Origin: Clostridiales bacterium
Lineage (GTDB): Bacteria; Bacillota; Clostridia; Oscillospirales; Acutalibacteraceae
Direction of reading: 5' to 3'
Assembly (NCBI GenBank): GCA_012511005.1
Contig: JAAZGX010000142.1
Coordinates: 1-7,073 of the forward strand
Length of the DNA stretch: 7,073 nucleotides
In this document: piece after piece, positions 1 to 6,345 of the stretch
Position numbering within the stretch: the stretch's first letter is position 1
How the letters are laid out: each line of letters opens with the position of its first letter
The notes under the pieces: generated by a model
What the model was told of the DNA's origin: nothing
The model's input: only the letters and a program-made list of their open reading frames with translations
Databases searched by the model: none
Position numbers and translations under genes: made by a program

Positions 1-1715
1 CGTGAAGTCGTACAAAGAGGGGATTGTCCGTTCTGCTTTTTATGATTTTTAACATCACAGTTTATACCGCCTAAAAAGTCAGACATAACGGAAAACTGTG
101 CCGAGTTCAAGGTATCTTTCATCCATTCTGTGTTATCTTCACGAGGATAAGGTGTAAATCCTCCTGACCTTGAAGAGTCGTGAGCGTGATTTACATTAAG
201 GCGCAGCGCGTCCTCTCTTGAAGTGCCGCCGCGCGCGTGTACGAGTGTTGTGCCGTCGGGCGACATATGATGAAATATTGTGTCAAGTCCGAATATATAT
301 TTACCCCAATATATACCGTCACAGCCGCCTTTACTGCATATTTGAGAAAGCTGATTAGGGTGACCGAAAACATCTCCGGGACCATATACATAAGCTTTTC
401 TACCCAAAACATCTCTATGGTACAGTTGACCGTACACAAGATTTCTGACAAGCCCCTCCGGCGACGACGTCATTTCGTTAGGCTGGTTATAAAAGCAGTC
501 CGCTTCCGCTCTGCCGCTCTTAAATGCGTCTTTCAGCGTTTTTCTGTCTTTAGCATAAATAGAGTAATATGGGTGTAAATAATCAACTTCTGATAAAATT
601 GCTTTAAAATCGGGGTTACTTCTAAGTTTTGAAAGCATTTTTGAAAGAATATCAATAGCGCCCATAGCATATGTACGCTGTTCCTGATGATATGTCGTGT
701 CAAAATGAAAATCAGAATAGATATGCTCTGTACCGCAAAAGCCGTCAAATTTATCAAGCTCTATAGCGCCATCAAAAACAGAAACGGAAAAAGAGCCGCT
801 TTTAACTGTCAGCGAAAAGTTGAACGCGCCGCTCTCTAATGCGGGTAAAGACGGTCTTATAATTTCCACACCGTTTTTCTCTTTTATTGTAACGGCTATT
901 TCTTCAGAGTAATCACCGCATTTAATTGTAACAGTACCTCTTGTTTTTTCCTTTCCGCAAATAAATGTAGGTAAAACCTGACGAGGTGTATCTTCAGTTC
1001 CGAAATAAGCTTTTGTTTTTGTGGGATAGCAAATTCCAAGCTCTCCCGACTTCGCTAAAACAGGATAAATTGTAAAATTTGAAACGGAAATATCAATAGT
1101 ATCACAAATATAACCCGCCCTAACCTTTAGCATTAACAGATTTCTGCCCTCATGGAAACGCGCAAAAACAGTATTGGCAAAGCCCCAAAGTCCCTTTACT
1201 CTGCCGTATGGCTTATTGTCAATTAGCTCCCCGTTTAAGAAAAGAAGAGAGCCGGAGGTTTCATAGCAAATAACTGCCTCGCAGTCTGTTTCACAGTCTA
1301 CATAAAAGGCGGCATAATACGCACAATTTCGCTGCTCTGTAAGGAAAATCGCCTCATTACAGGCGTCATAACCCTCTTTATCAAACCGCAATGTATTCCA
1401 CTTTCTTTTTCCGACTGTCCACGGAAGTGTTTTATCTCCAAGGTAATTGTTATTATGGGATAAACCGATATACGGAATTAAAGCGTGCTCGCCGCCCTCA
1501 TCCTTTAAATAATCTTCATCAAGAACCTTATTACGCTCGTATAAATATTCCGTTTCAAATGTCCCGTCCGTCTTTAAGACATAAGGACCGTTTACTATAA
1601 AGTCCGTGACGCTAAAATCGGGATAAGGATTTTTTTCGCTCGGTAAAAAGGAATTAAAACTAACTGAAGGTACATCTCCCTTTATTCCATTTATGTAGTA
1701 ATTACTATCAAACAT
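1..1715 (-). CDS. GH38-type alpha-mannosidase, N-terminal 571 residues (C-terminus beyond left edge)
   Basis: The minus-strand frame from the ATG at 1715-1713 stays open to the window edge, giving 571 residues with no stop. Residues 1 to about 328 look like beta-rich accessory domains, as seen ahead of the catalytic domain in long GH38 enzymes. The catalytic domain starts near residue 330 with SDFHFDTTYH, where H337 and D339 match the family's H-x-D zinc ligands. It continues with NQPNEM, a SPEGLVRNL-YGQLYHR stretch and GPGDVFGHP, where D448 falls at the nucleophile/zinc-ligand Asp of GH38. The fourth zinc ligand (a His) and the rest of the protein lie outside the window; family members are usually 850-1050 residues. 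No signal peptide is seen, so it probably acts in the cytoplasm on imported alpha-mannosides (inference). The start has AAAGGA 8 bases upstream. It is divergent from the neighbouring operon. Substrate and linkage cannot be read from sequence. Confidence 0.85.
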   Translation of the reverse strand, partial: MFDSNYYINGIKGDVPSVSFNSFLPSEKNPYPDFSVTDFIVNGPYVLKTDGTFETEYLYERNKVLDEDYLKDEGGEHALIPYIGLSHNNNYLGDKTLPWTVGKRKWNTLRFDKEGYDACNEAIFLTEQRNCAYYAAFYVDCETDCEAVICYETSGSLLFLNGELIDNKPYGRVKGLWGFANTVFARFHEGRNLLMLKVRAGYICDTIDISVSNFTIYPVLAKSGELGICYPTKTKAYFGTEDTPRQVLPTFICGKEKTRGTVTIKCGDYSEEIAVTIKEKNGVEIIRPSLPALESGAFNFSLTVKSGSFSVSVFDGAIELDKFDGFCGTEHIYSDFHFDTTYHQEQRTYAMGAIDILSKMLSKLRSNPDFKAILSEVDYLHPYYSIYAKDRKTLKDAFKSGRAEADCFYNQPNEMTSSPEGLVRNLVYGQLYHRDVLGRKAYVYGPGDVFGHPNQLSQICSKGGCDGIYWGKYIFGLDTIFHHMSPDGTTLVHARGGTSREDALRLNVNHAHDSSRSGGFTPYPREDNTEWMKDTLNSAQFSVMSDFLGGINCDVKNHKKQNGQSPLCTTS

Positions 1716-1723
1716 AACAACAA

Positions 1724-1729
1724 TCCTTT
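1724..1729 (-). promoter_or_regulatory. Ribosome binding site of the alpha-mannosidase gene
   Basis: Read on the minus strand this is AAAGGA, 8 bases before the ATG at 1715. It fixes the start of the alpha-mannosidase. Confidence 0.75.
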
Positions 1730-1750
1730 CATATGAGGTTTAAATACAGA

Positions 1751-1756
1751 ATTATA
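1751..1756 (-). promoter_or_regulatory. Probable -10 box of the alpha-mannosidase promoter
   Basis: The minus strand reads a perfect TATAAT 35 bases before the ATG, predicting a leader of about 29 bases. The -35 region (about 1774-1779, ACACAA) is poor at 16-18 base spacing. This would fit a promoter that needs an activator, as is common for glycan-degradation genes. In such AT-rich DNA a chance TATAAT cannot be excluded. Confidence 0.4.
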
Positions 1757-1797
1757 TTAAATAACGCAGATTTTTGTGTATTTTATCATAGTTTTCC

Positions 1798-1826
1798 TTG
1801 ATTTTCAACTGATAGGTTGGTATAAT
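1798..1826 (+). promoter_or_regulatory. Sigma-A promoter of the five-gene operon
   Basis: TTGATT at 1798-1803 and a consensus TATAAT at 1821-1826 are separated by exactly 17 bases. Transcription would begin near 1832-1834, leaving a leader of only about 16 bases, just enough for the ribosome binding site. There is no room for a leader riboswitch or attenuator. The near-consensus boxes suggest constitutive or repressor-controlled expression. No convincing operator palindrome was found. Confidence 0.75.
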
Positions 1827-1835
1827 TTCATTAAC

Positions 1836-1843
1836 AGGGGGTG
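1836..1843 (+). promoter_or_regulatory. Ribosome binding site that decides a TTG start
   Basis: AGGGGGTG lies 5 bases before TTG at 1849 (7 bases from the G-run). It supports initiation at this TTG, whose product begins MSEFFELIKTRQSCR, the expected family N-terminus. Confidence 0.7.
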
Positions 1844-1848
1844 CTTTC

Positions 1849-2391
1849 TTGAGTGAATTTTTTGAGCTAATAAAAACGCGTCAAAGCTGCCGCAATTTTG
1901 ACAGTGAAAGAGCGGTTGAAAATGAAAAACTAATAAAGGTTATAAGAGCCGCGTTACTTTCGCCCTCTGCCGTAAATTCGCAGCCATGGCATTTTACCGT
2001 CGTGAATAGTAAAGAAAAGTCAAAAGAAGTAGCAAAAGCGGTGCAAAAAGCAGGTAGCAACGAGTTTACTTCCTCTTGCCCTGCTTTTATTATAATTAAT
2101 GAGGAAGAAACTAATATATTTTCTAAAGAGGGCAAAAAGGTAATAGGTCAAGAATTTGCATCTAATGATATTGGCATAGCAGTAGCACATATTATTCTTG
2201 CGGCACAAAGCGTCGCGCTTTCTACTTGTATTATGGGTAGATTTGATGAGCAAGAGATAAAGAAAATATGTGATATACATAAAGGTAAGCGAATAAGACT
2301 TATTATAGCAATAGGCTATGCCAAAAATGATGAGTTCAGAATAAAGAGCAGAAAACCGGAAACCGAAACCGTGACCTATATTATAGATTAG
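1849..2391 (+). CDS. Small nitroreductase-family flavoprotein
   Basis: This 180-residue protein belongs to the FMN-dependent nitroreductase superfamily, whose members use NAD(P)H to reduce nitro-aromatics, quinones, flavins or other acceptors; the real substrate is unknown. Visible family signatures are the N-terminal RQSCRNF (residues 11-17, FMN phosphate-binding arginines), SPSAVNSQPWHF (38-49), DIGIAVAHIILAAQ (107-120) followed by ALSTCIMG, and IAIGYA near the end (153-158). Length is typical for the short single-domain form and the protein appears intact. There is no added ferredoxin domain. It starts with TTG, placed by the ribosome binding site and the N-terminal motif. It is the first gene after a strong promoter and is followed 19 bases later by the zinc-ribbon gene. 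A role in redox balance or detoxification is plausible, but the neighbours do not name a substrate. Confidence 0.9.
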   Translation: MSEFFELIKTRQSCRNFDSERAVENEKLIKVIRAALLSPSAVNSQPWHFTVVNSKEKSKEVAKAVQKAGSNEFTSSCPAFIIINEEETNIFSKEGKKVIGQEFASNDIGIAVAHIILAAQSVALSTCIMGRFDEQEIKKICDIHKGKRIRLIIAIGYAKNDEFRIKSRKPETETVTYIID

Positions 2392-2397
2392 CTTACT

Positions 2398-2406
2398 AAG
2401 GGGTGA
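2398..2406 (+). promoter_or_regulatory. Ribosome binding site that decides a GTG start
   Basis: AAGGGGTGA, with the G-run 7 bases before GTG at 2411, supports initiation at GTG. The first cysteine of zinc ribbon 1 follows at residue 8, so no later start would keep the domain whole. Confidence 0.75.
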
Positions 2407-2410
2407 CTTT

Positions 2411-3514
2411 GTGGAGAATGTTAGCTATAAATGTCCGGCTTGCGCCGCGCCTTTAAAGTTTAGTGATAAAACACAAAACTGGAAATGCAGCTCTTGCAGT
2501 AATGAATTTACACTTCAAAACTTAAAGGATTTTTATGACGACGAAATATTAAAGAATGACATGCCGCTTAACTGGATGGAATATGATTTTACTTCAGGCA
2601 GCGGGGACTGGACGGAAAGCGAGAAAGAAACGCTTAGCGAAAGCAGGTGCAGCTCCTGCGGCGCTGAAATTATTATGGATAAAAATATAGCGGCAACAAA
2701 ATGTGTTTATTGCGGTAATACTGTTCTTCTTCCTGTGCGTTTTTCCGGTACATTCCGCCCCGATTATGTAATCCCGTTTAAGTATGATAAGGACATGGCA
2801 ATAAAGCAATATAAAAACTTTTGTGTGGGTAAAAGGCTTTTGCCTAAGCAATTTTTAGAGCAGAACCATATTGAGGATATAACGGGCATTTATGTTCCGT
2901 TTTGGCTTTATAATTGTGATGCCACAGGTGAGCTTGTTTTTAACGCGAAAAGGGTAACCTCCTACAACAGCGGTAAATACCTCGTTACGCATACGGACCA
3001 TTATCGTATAAACAGGGCAGGGAACATTATATTTAGCAAAATTCCGGTTGACGGCTCTGTAAAACTTGCCGATGAATATATGGAGGCTATTGAGCCTTTT
3101 GACTATTCACAGCTTGAGCCGTTTACTCCTGCATATCTTTCGGGTTTTTTTGCTGATAAATATGATTTTACCGCAAAGCAAGGTCAGCCGCGTGCTGACG
3201 AAAGAGTTAGAAACTCCGTCCGCGATATGCTGACTGATACAGTAAGCGGGTATACCTCTGTCAGCGTTTCAGGCGAGTCTTATACTGCAAAAAACACTGA
3301 CATTAAATACGCTTTATTACCGGTATGGATACTAAACACAATGCATAAAGACAAGCCATATACATTTGCTATGAACGGTCAAACGGGAAAATTAGTCGGG
3401 AATTTACCCGTTGATAAAGGTCGTTACTTTAAGTACCTTTTAGGAATAGGTCTTTCTGCTTCTGCCGCTATATATGCTGCGGCAGCCGTACTAAGACTTT
3501 TGGGGGTTATATGA
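2411..3514 (+). CDS. Double zinc-ribbon protein with C-terminal membrane anchor
   Basis: The 367-residue product carries two four-cysteine zinc ribbons with identical C-x2-C-x14-C-x2-C spacing: C8/C11/C26/C29 and C80/C83/C98/C101. About 230 residues of uncharacterised beta-rich sequence follow, including YVPFWLYN near 160 and LLPVWILNT and TFAMNGQTGK near 305-330. These aromatic-proline and NGQTGK motifs recur, from memory, in a Firmicutes family. A single hydrophobic segment (about 342-366) ends the protein, so it is predicted to be tail-anchored with the ribbons in the cytoplasm. Such proteins are sometimes mislabelled as PriA-like helicases because of the ribbons, but no helicase motif is present. 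The gene overlaps the TPM gene by ATGA, which implies translational coupling. The biochemical function is unknown; metal-dependent scaffolding or sensing at the membrane is only an inference. Confidence 0.85.
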   Translation: MENVSYKCPACAAPLKFSDKTQNWKCSSCSNEFTLQNLKDFYDDEILKNDMPLNWMEYDFTSGSGDWTESEKETLSESRCSSCGAEIIMDKNIAATKCVYCGNTVLLPVRFSGTFRPDYVIPFKYDKDMAIKQYKNFCVGKRLLPKQFLEQNHIEDITGIYVPFWLYNCDATGELVFNAKRVTSYNSGKYLVTHTDHYRINRAGNIIFSKIPVDGSVKLADEYMEAIEPFDYSQLEPFTPAYLSGFFADKYDFTAKQGQPRADERVRNSVRDMLTDTVSGYTSVSVSGESYTAKNTDIKYALLPVWILNTMHKDKPYTFAMNGQTGKLVGNLPVDKGRYFKYLLGIGLSASAAIYAAAAVLRLLGVI

Positions 3515-4389
3515 TGAAAAAAACTATATTTTTTACTGTAATTCTTTTCATATGCTTCTCTTTAGTTTTTACGGCTTTTGCCGCAAGTCTTAATGACTCG
3601 CAGTATGATAGCTCTTTGCCTCGTGTTATTGATAAAGCCGATATTTTAACTAACTCAGAGGAAAAGAAGCTTAATGAATTAATAGAAAATATTATGTCAG
3701 ACTATTTATTTGATGTTGTAATTTTAACCGTTAATTCAATAGGAAATAAGACTGTACAGGAATTCGCCGATGACTATTATGATTATAATCATTATGGATA
3801 CGGTGAAAATTCTGACGGAATTCTCTTTATGCTTAATATGGGTGAAAGAGATTATTATACATGCACAACGGGCAAGGGAATTGATGTTTTTACAGATTAT
3901 TCAATCGAATTAATACATGGTCAGGTTATAAGCTATCTTTCATCCGGACAGTATTTTCAGGCATTCCGGCAGTATATTATACTCGTTAGCGAGTTATTAA
4001 AAGAGGAGCAAGCGGGCGGTATAATATATGATTATGACAAGCCTTTTGATAGCAATTTCATCGAAATACTGCCAAAAATAAACACAAGTGTATTACCGGC
4101 TAAAGAAGTTATATTCGTTTCTATTTTGATTGGCTTTTTTATATCATTTGCATCAGTAAGCGTAATGAACAAAAAAATGAAAACTGCCGTTTTTAAAAAG
4201 AGTGCAAAAGATTATGTTGAAGCGGGTACATTCGTGCTTACAAAAGAGAGTGATAGATTTTTATTCAGAACAACTACAAGAGTAAAAATAGAGAATGATA
4301 CTACTAATACCGGCAGCAAATCAGGCGGCAGCAGTGTGCATACGGGCAGCAGCGGCACGAGCCACGGCGGGGGCGGCGGCAAGTTTTAA
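3511..4389 (+). CDS. TPM-domain membrane protein (YgcG/Psb32-like)
   Basis: This 292-residue protein begins with a signal peptide (K3-K4, hydrophobic 5-23, probable cleavage after AFA at residue 24). A TPM domain follows at about 37-165: PRVIDKADILTNSEEKKLNELI, DVVILTV, FADDYYDY, YGENSDGILFMLNM and the GKGID turn. One transmembrane helix (about 199-218) is followed by a lysine-rich stretch (221-230), placing the C-terminus in the cytoplasm by the positive-inside rule. The tail (267-292) is Gly/Ser-rich and ends SHGGGGGKF. TPM domains are linked to membrane-protein quality control in plants (TLP18.3/Psb32, with reported phosphatase activity); bacterial roles are poorly known. The first ATG (3511) overlaps the previous stop. 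A second ATG at 3514 lies 7 bases after the GGGGG run and may be the true start, shortening the protein by one residue. It is almost certainly a partner of the zinc-ribbon protein. Confidence 0.87.
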   Translation: MMKKTIFFTVILFICFSLVFTAFAASLNDSQYDSSLPRVIDKADILTNSEEKKLNELIENIMSDYLFDVVILTVNSIGNKTVQEFADDYYDYNHYGYGENSDGILFMLNMGERDYYTCTTGKGIDVFTDYSIELIHGQVISYLSSGQYFQAFRQYIILVSELLKEEQAGGIIYDYDKPFDSNFIEILPKINTSVLPAKEVIFVSILIGFFISFASVSVMNKKMKTAVFKKSAKDYVEAGTFVLTKESDRFLFRTTTRVKIENDTTNTGSKSGGSSVHTGSSGTSHGGGGGKF

Positions 4390-4409
4390 TATAAGAAGGG
4401 CTTGATAAA

Positions 4410-5609
4410 ATGGCAGATAAAATCAGATTTGCTTTATTCGGAGCAAAAAGAGGAGAATCGTTTGCGCGTATCCTATCGTATTTTAATAATACAGAGCTTG
4501 TAGCAGTTTGCGATGTTTCAAAAGACAGTATTGAAAGCGTAAAGGAATTCTGCTCTGAAGATGCGCGCTTTTATGAGGATTATGAAGACATGCTAAACAG
4601 TGGCGGGATTGACGCTGTTATTTTATGCAACTATTTTAATGAACACGCGCCTGCGGCAATTATGGCGCTTAAAAAAGGAATAGCCGTTTTTTCTGAAACT
4701 ATTCCTGCCGTAACGCTACGGGAATGTGTAGAGCTTTGCAGGGCAGTAGAGGAAACAAACGCTTTATATATGCTTGCTGAAAACTACCCATATATGAAAG
4801 GTCCTATGTATATGAAAAAGCTTTACGAGAGCAAAAATCTTGGAAAGGTAGTATATGCAGACGGCGAATATGTTCACCCTATGTCCGCTGATAAATATGA
4901 GTACTACACACCGCACACAAAGCATTGGCGCGCCGTTATGCCGTCTACATATTATTTGACACACTCTTTAGCTCCGCTTATGCACATAACAGGCGCTATG
5001 CCCGTAGCCGTTAATGCAAAGTGTGTGTATTCAGATAAAACTGAATGGGAGTTAGAGGGAGAGCTAAAAAAGGATGTAGGTGCGGCAATATTTTGTGAAA
5101 TGGATAACGGGGCAATATTCCATATCACGGGCTGGGCAAAATACGCGCCCCATGGAACTTGGTACAGACTTTGCTGTATGAACGGCGGCGCGGAAACTCT
5201 AAGAAACGATACTAATAGAGTTCGTGTTACATATAATGACTGGAATGTGCCTAATAAGGAAAGCACAGAAAGCATTATTCTTTCAAACTTTGGTGACGGC
5301 AGCGCCGCTAATAAAGCAGGTCATGGCGGCGGAGATTATTGGGTAATGAATGAATTTATTGACGCTTTTATGAACAAAAAAGAGCCGTTTTTTAATGTGT
5401 ATAAAGCCGCGGCGATGTCAGCCGTTGGGATTTTGGCGTGGAGAAGCTCCATGAACTCCGGAAAAGAGTATAAAATCCCAAATTTCTTTGATGAGCAGGA
5501 CAGAAAGAAGTATGAAAACGATATGCTTTCACCATTTGTAAACGCACAGGGGGAAGTGACATATCCGCGCTCTAAATATGATAGTATAGCTTTTGAAAAG
5601 GAGTTTTAA
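4410..5609 (+). CDS. Gfo/Idh/MocA-family NAD(P)-dependent sugar oxidoreductase
   Basis: The 399-residue protein has an N-terminal Rossmann fold: IRFALFGAKRGESF (5-18) as the dinucleotide loop and AVCD (32-35) ending in Asp, which favours NAD over NADP. A C-terminal alpha/beta substrate domain follows, with AENYPYMKGPMY (123-134), YYLTHSLAPLMHITG (181-195) and HGGGDYWVMNEFIDA (305-319). The family oxidises, reduces or epimerises sugars, inositols and their derivatives. The usual E-K-P motif is replaced by S-E-T-I-P (95-99), so the catalytic/cofactor lysine is missing at that place. The THS.AP..ITG pattern is typical, from memory, of members encoded beside glycoside hydrolases. GAAGGG lies 9 bases before the ATG. 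The aldolase follows after one base, so the two are probably co-translated and act on the same sugar pathway. The substrate cannot be assigned. Confidence 0.88.
   Translation: MADKIRFALFGAKRGESFARILSYFNNTELVAVCDVSKDSIESVKEFCSEDARFYEDYEDMLNSGGIDAVILCNYFNEHAPAAIMALKKGIAVFSETIPAVTLRECVELCRAVEETNALYMLAENYPYMKGPMYMKKLYESKNLGKVVYADGEYVHPMSADKYEYYTPHTKHWRAVMPSTYYLTHSLAPLMHITGAMPVAVNAKCVYSDKTEWELEGELKKDVGAAIFCEMDNGAIFHITGWAKYAPHGTWYRLCCMNGGAETLRNDTNRVRVTYNDWNVPNKESTESIILSNFGDGSAANKAGHGGGDYWVMNEFIDAFMNKKEPFFNVYKAAAMSAVGILAWRSSMNSGKEYKIPNFFDEQDRKKYENDMLSPFVNAQGEVTYPRSKYDSIAFEKEF
5598..5603 (+). promoter_or_regulatory. Ribosome binding site that decides the aldolase start
   Basis: AAGGAG lies 7 bases before ATG at 5611 and inside the end of the upstream gene. 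It favours 5611 over an in-frame TTG at 5593, which would include the binding site within the coding region and add a non-conserved MKRSFN. Confidence 0.85.
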
Positions 5610-5610
5610 T

Positions 5611-6291
5611 ATGTTAAATGAGAATGAAGTAAAAAAACAAATATGCGACATAGGCAAACGCATTTACGACAAAGGTATGGTAGCGGCAAATGACGGAAAC
5701 ATCTCCGTTAAAATAAGCGATAATGAATATCTTTGCACACCAACGGGGGTTAGCAAAGGCTTTATGACGCCGGAGTTTATATGCAAAGTTGATTTTAACG
5801 GTACTGTAATTGAGGCTAACAATGGCTATAAACCGTCCAGTGAAATTAAAATGCATTTGCGTATATATAAAGAAAGACCGGATGTAAATGCCGTTGTTCA
5901 TGCGCACCCCTTATATGCGACGGGATTTGCTATTGCGGGAATACCGCTGACAGCGCCTATAATGCCTGAGGCTGTTATATTCCTTGGAGCTGTTCCTATA
6001 GCTGAATATGGCACGCCGTCAACAGATGAAATACCCGATGCTATTTCTAAATATTTACAAAGCTATGATGCCGTTCTTCTTGCCAATCACGGCGCGCTGT
6101 CATTTTCTGATACGCTTTTAAACGCATATCACAAAATGGAGTCTGTTGAATTTTATGCACAACTGCTTTATATTTCAACGCAAATAGGAACACCGAATGT
6201 ACTGTCTGAAGAACAAGTAAAAAGGCTTTATAAACTGCGTAAAAGTTTTGGAATAAAAGGTAAGCACCCCGCAGACAAATTAACAGAATAA
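5611..6291 (+). CDS. Class II aldolase/adducin-family sugar-phosphate aldolase (FucA-like)
   Basis: The 226-residue protein has the full zinc-aldolase signature: GNIS (29-32), TPTGVSKG (43-50), PSSEIKMH (75-82), HAHP (97-100) and ANHGAL (158-163). The zinc ligands H97, H99 and H160 and the catalytic acid E78 have the same spacing as E. coli L-fuculose-1-phosphate aldolase (E73, H92, H94, H155). L-ribulose-5-phosphate 4-epimerase (AraD) has Asp at the acid position and a longer gap to the third His, so aldolase rather than epimerase is favoured. The reaction would be cleavage of a ketose 1-phosphate to DHAP and an aldehyde in the cytoplasm. The two FucA active-site tyrosines do not appear conserved, so fuculose-1-phosphate may not be the substrate; 5-deoxyribulose- or methylthioribulose-type phosphates are alternatives. 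It is the last gene of the operon, one base after the oxidoreductase and just before the terminator. Confidence 0.88.
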   Translation: MLNENEVKKQICDIGKRIYDKGMVAANDGNISVKISDNEYLCTPTGVSKGFMTPEFICKVDFNGTVIEANNGYKPSSEIKMHLRIYKERPDVNAVVHAHPLYATGFAIAGIPLTAPIMPEAVIFLGAVPIAEYGTPSTDEIPDAISKYLQSYDAVLLANHGALSFSDTLLNAYHKMESVEFYAQLLYISTQIGTPNVLSEEQVKRLYKLRKSFGIKGKHPADKLTE

Positions 6292-6294
6292 AAC

Positions 6295-6327
6295 AAAAGA
6301 CTGCCGCTAAAAACGGCAGACTTTTTT
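6295..6327. terminator. Bidirectional intrinsic terminator between convergent genes
   Basis: CTGCCG (6301-6306) pairs with CGGCAG (6314-6319) around a 7-base loop. Beyond an A-A mismatch, AAAAG (6295-6299) pairs with CTTTT (6321-6325). The plus strand ends in six T (6322-6327). The minus strand ends in TTTT-G-TTT from the A-run at 6291-6298. It can therefore stop both the operon, 3 bases after the aldolase stop, and the glutamate dehydrogenase transcript, about 20 bases after its stop. Confidence 0.9.
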
Positions 6328-6345
6328 ATCATTAAATTGTATAAA

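Noticed and set aside
237..578. Plus-strand open frame of about 113 codons.
   Set aside because: It lies opposite the alpha-mannosidase coding frame, which carries clear catalytic motifs across this region, and its product has no recognisable domain. Shorter frames on both strands within 191-757 and 1391-1600 fail for the same reason.
1742..1783. Inverted repeat AAATACA (1742-1748) / TGTATTT (1777-1783) flanking the leftward -10 box, considered as an operator.
   Set aside because: Seven-base arms with a 28-base spacer are expected about once by chance in an AT-rich region of this size, and the arms do not extend.
2411..3514. PriA-like helicase annotation for the zinc-ribbon protein.
   Set aside because: No Walker A/B or other helicase motif is present. 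Only the zinc ribbons recall PriA, and the protein ends in a membrane anchor.
5593..5610. In-frame TTG start upstream of the aldolase ATG.
   Set aside because: It would put the strong AAGGAG site inside the coding region and overlap the upstream stop. The ATG at 5611 has ideal spacing and gives the expected family N-terminus.
5614..5907. Minus-strand open frame opposite the aldolase, about 97 codons.
   Set aside because: It is antisense to a well-supported enzyme, with no ribosome binding site or domain. The open frames opposite the nitroreductase, zinc-ribbon and oxidoreductase genes are rejected likewise.
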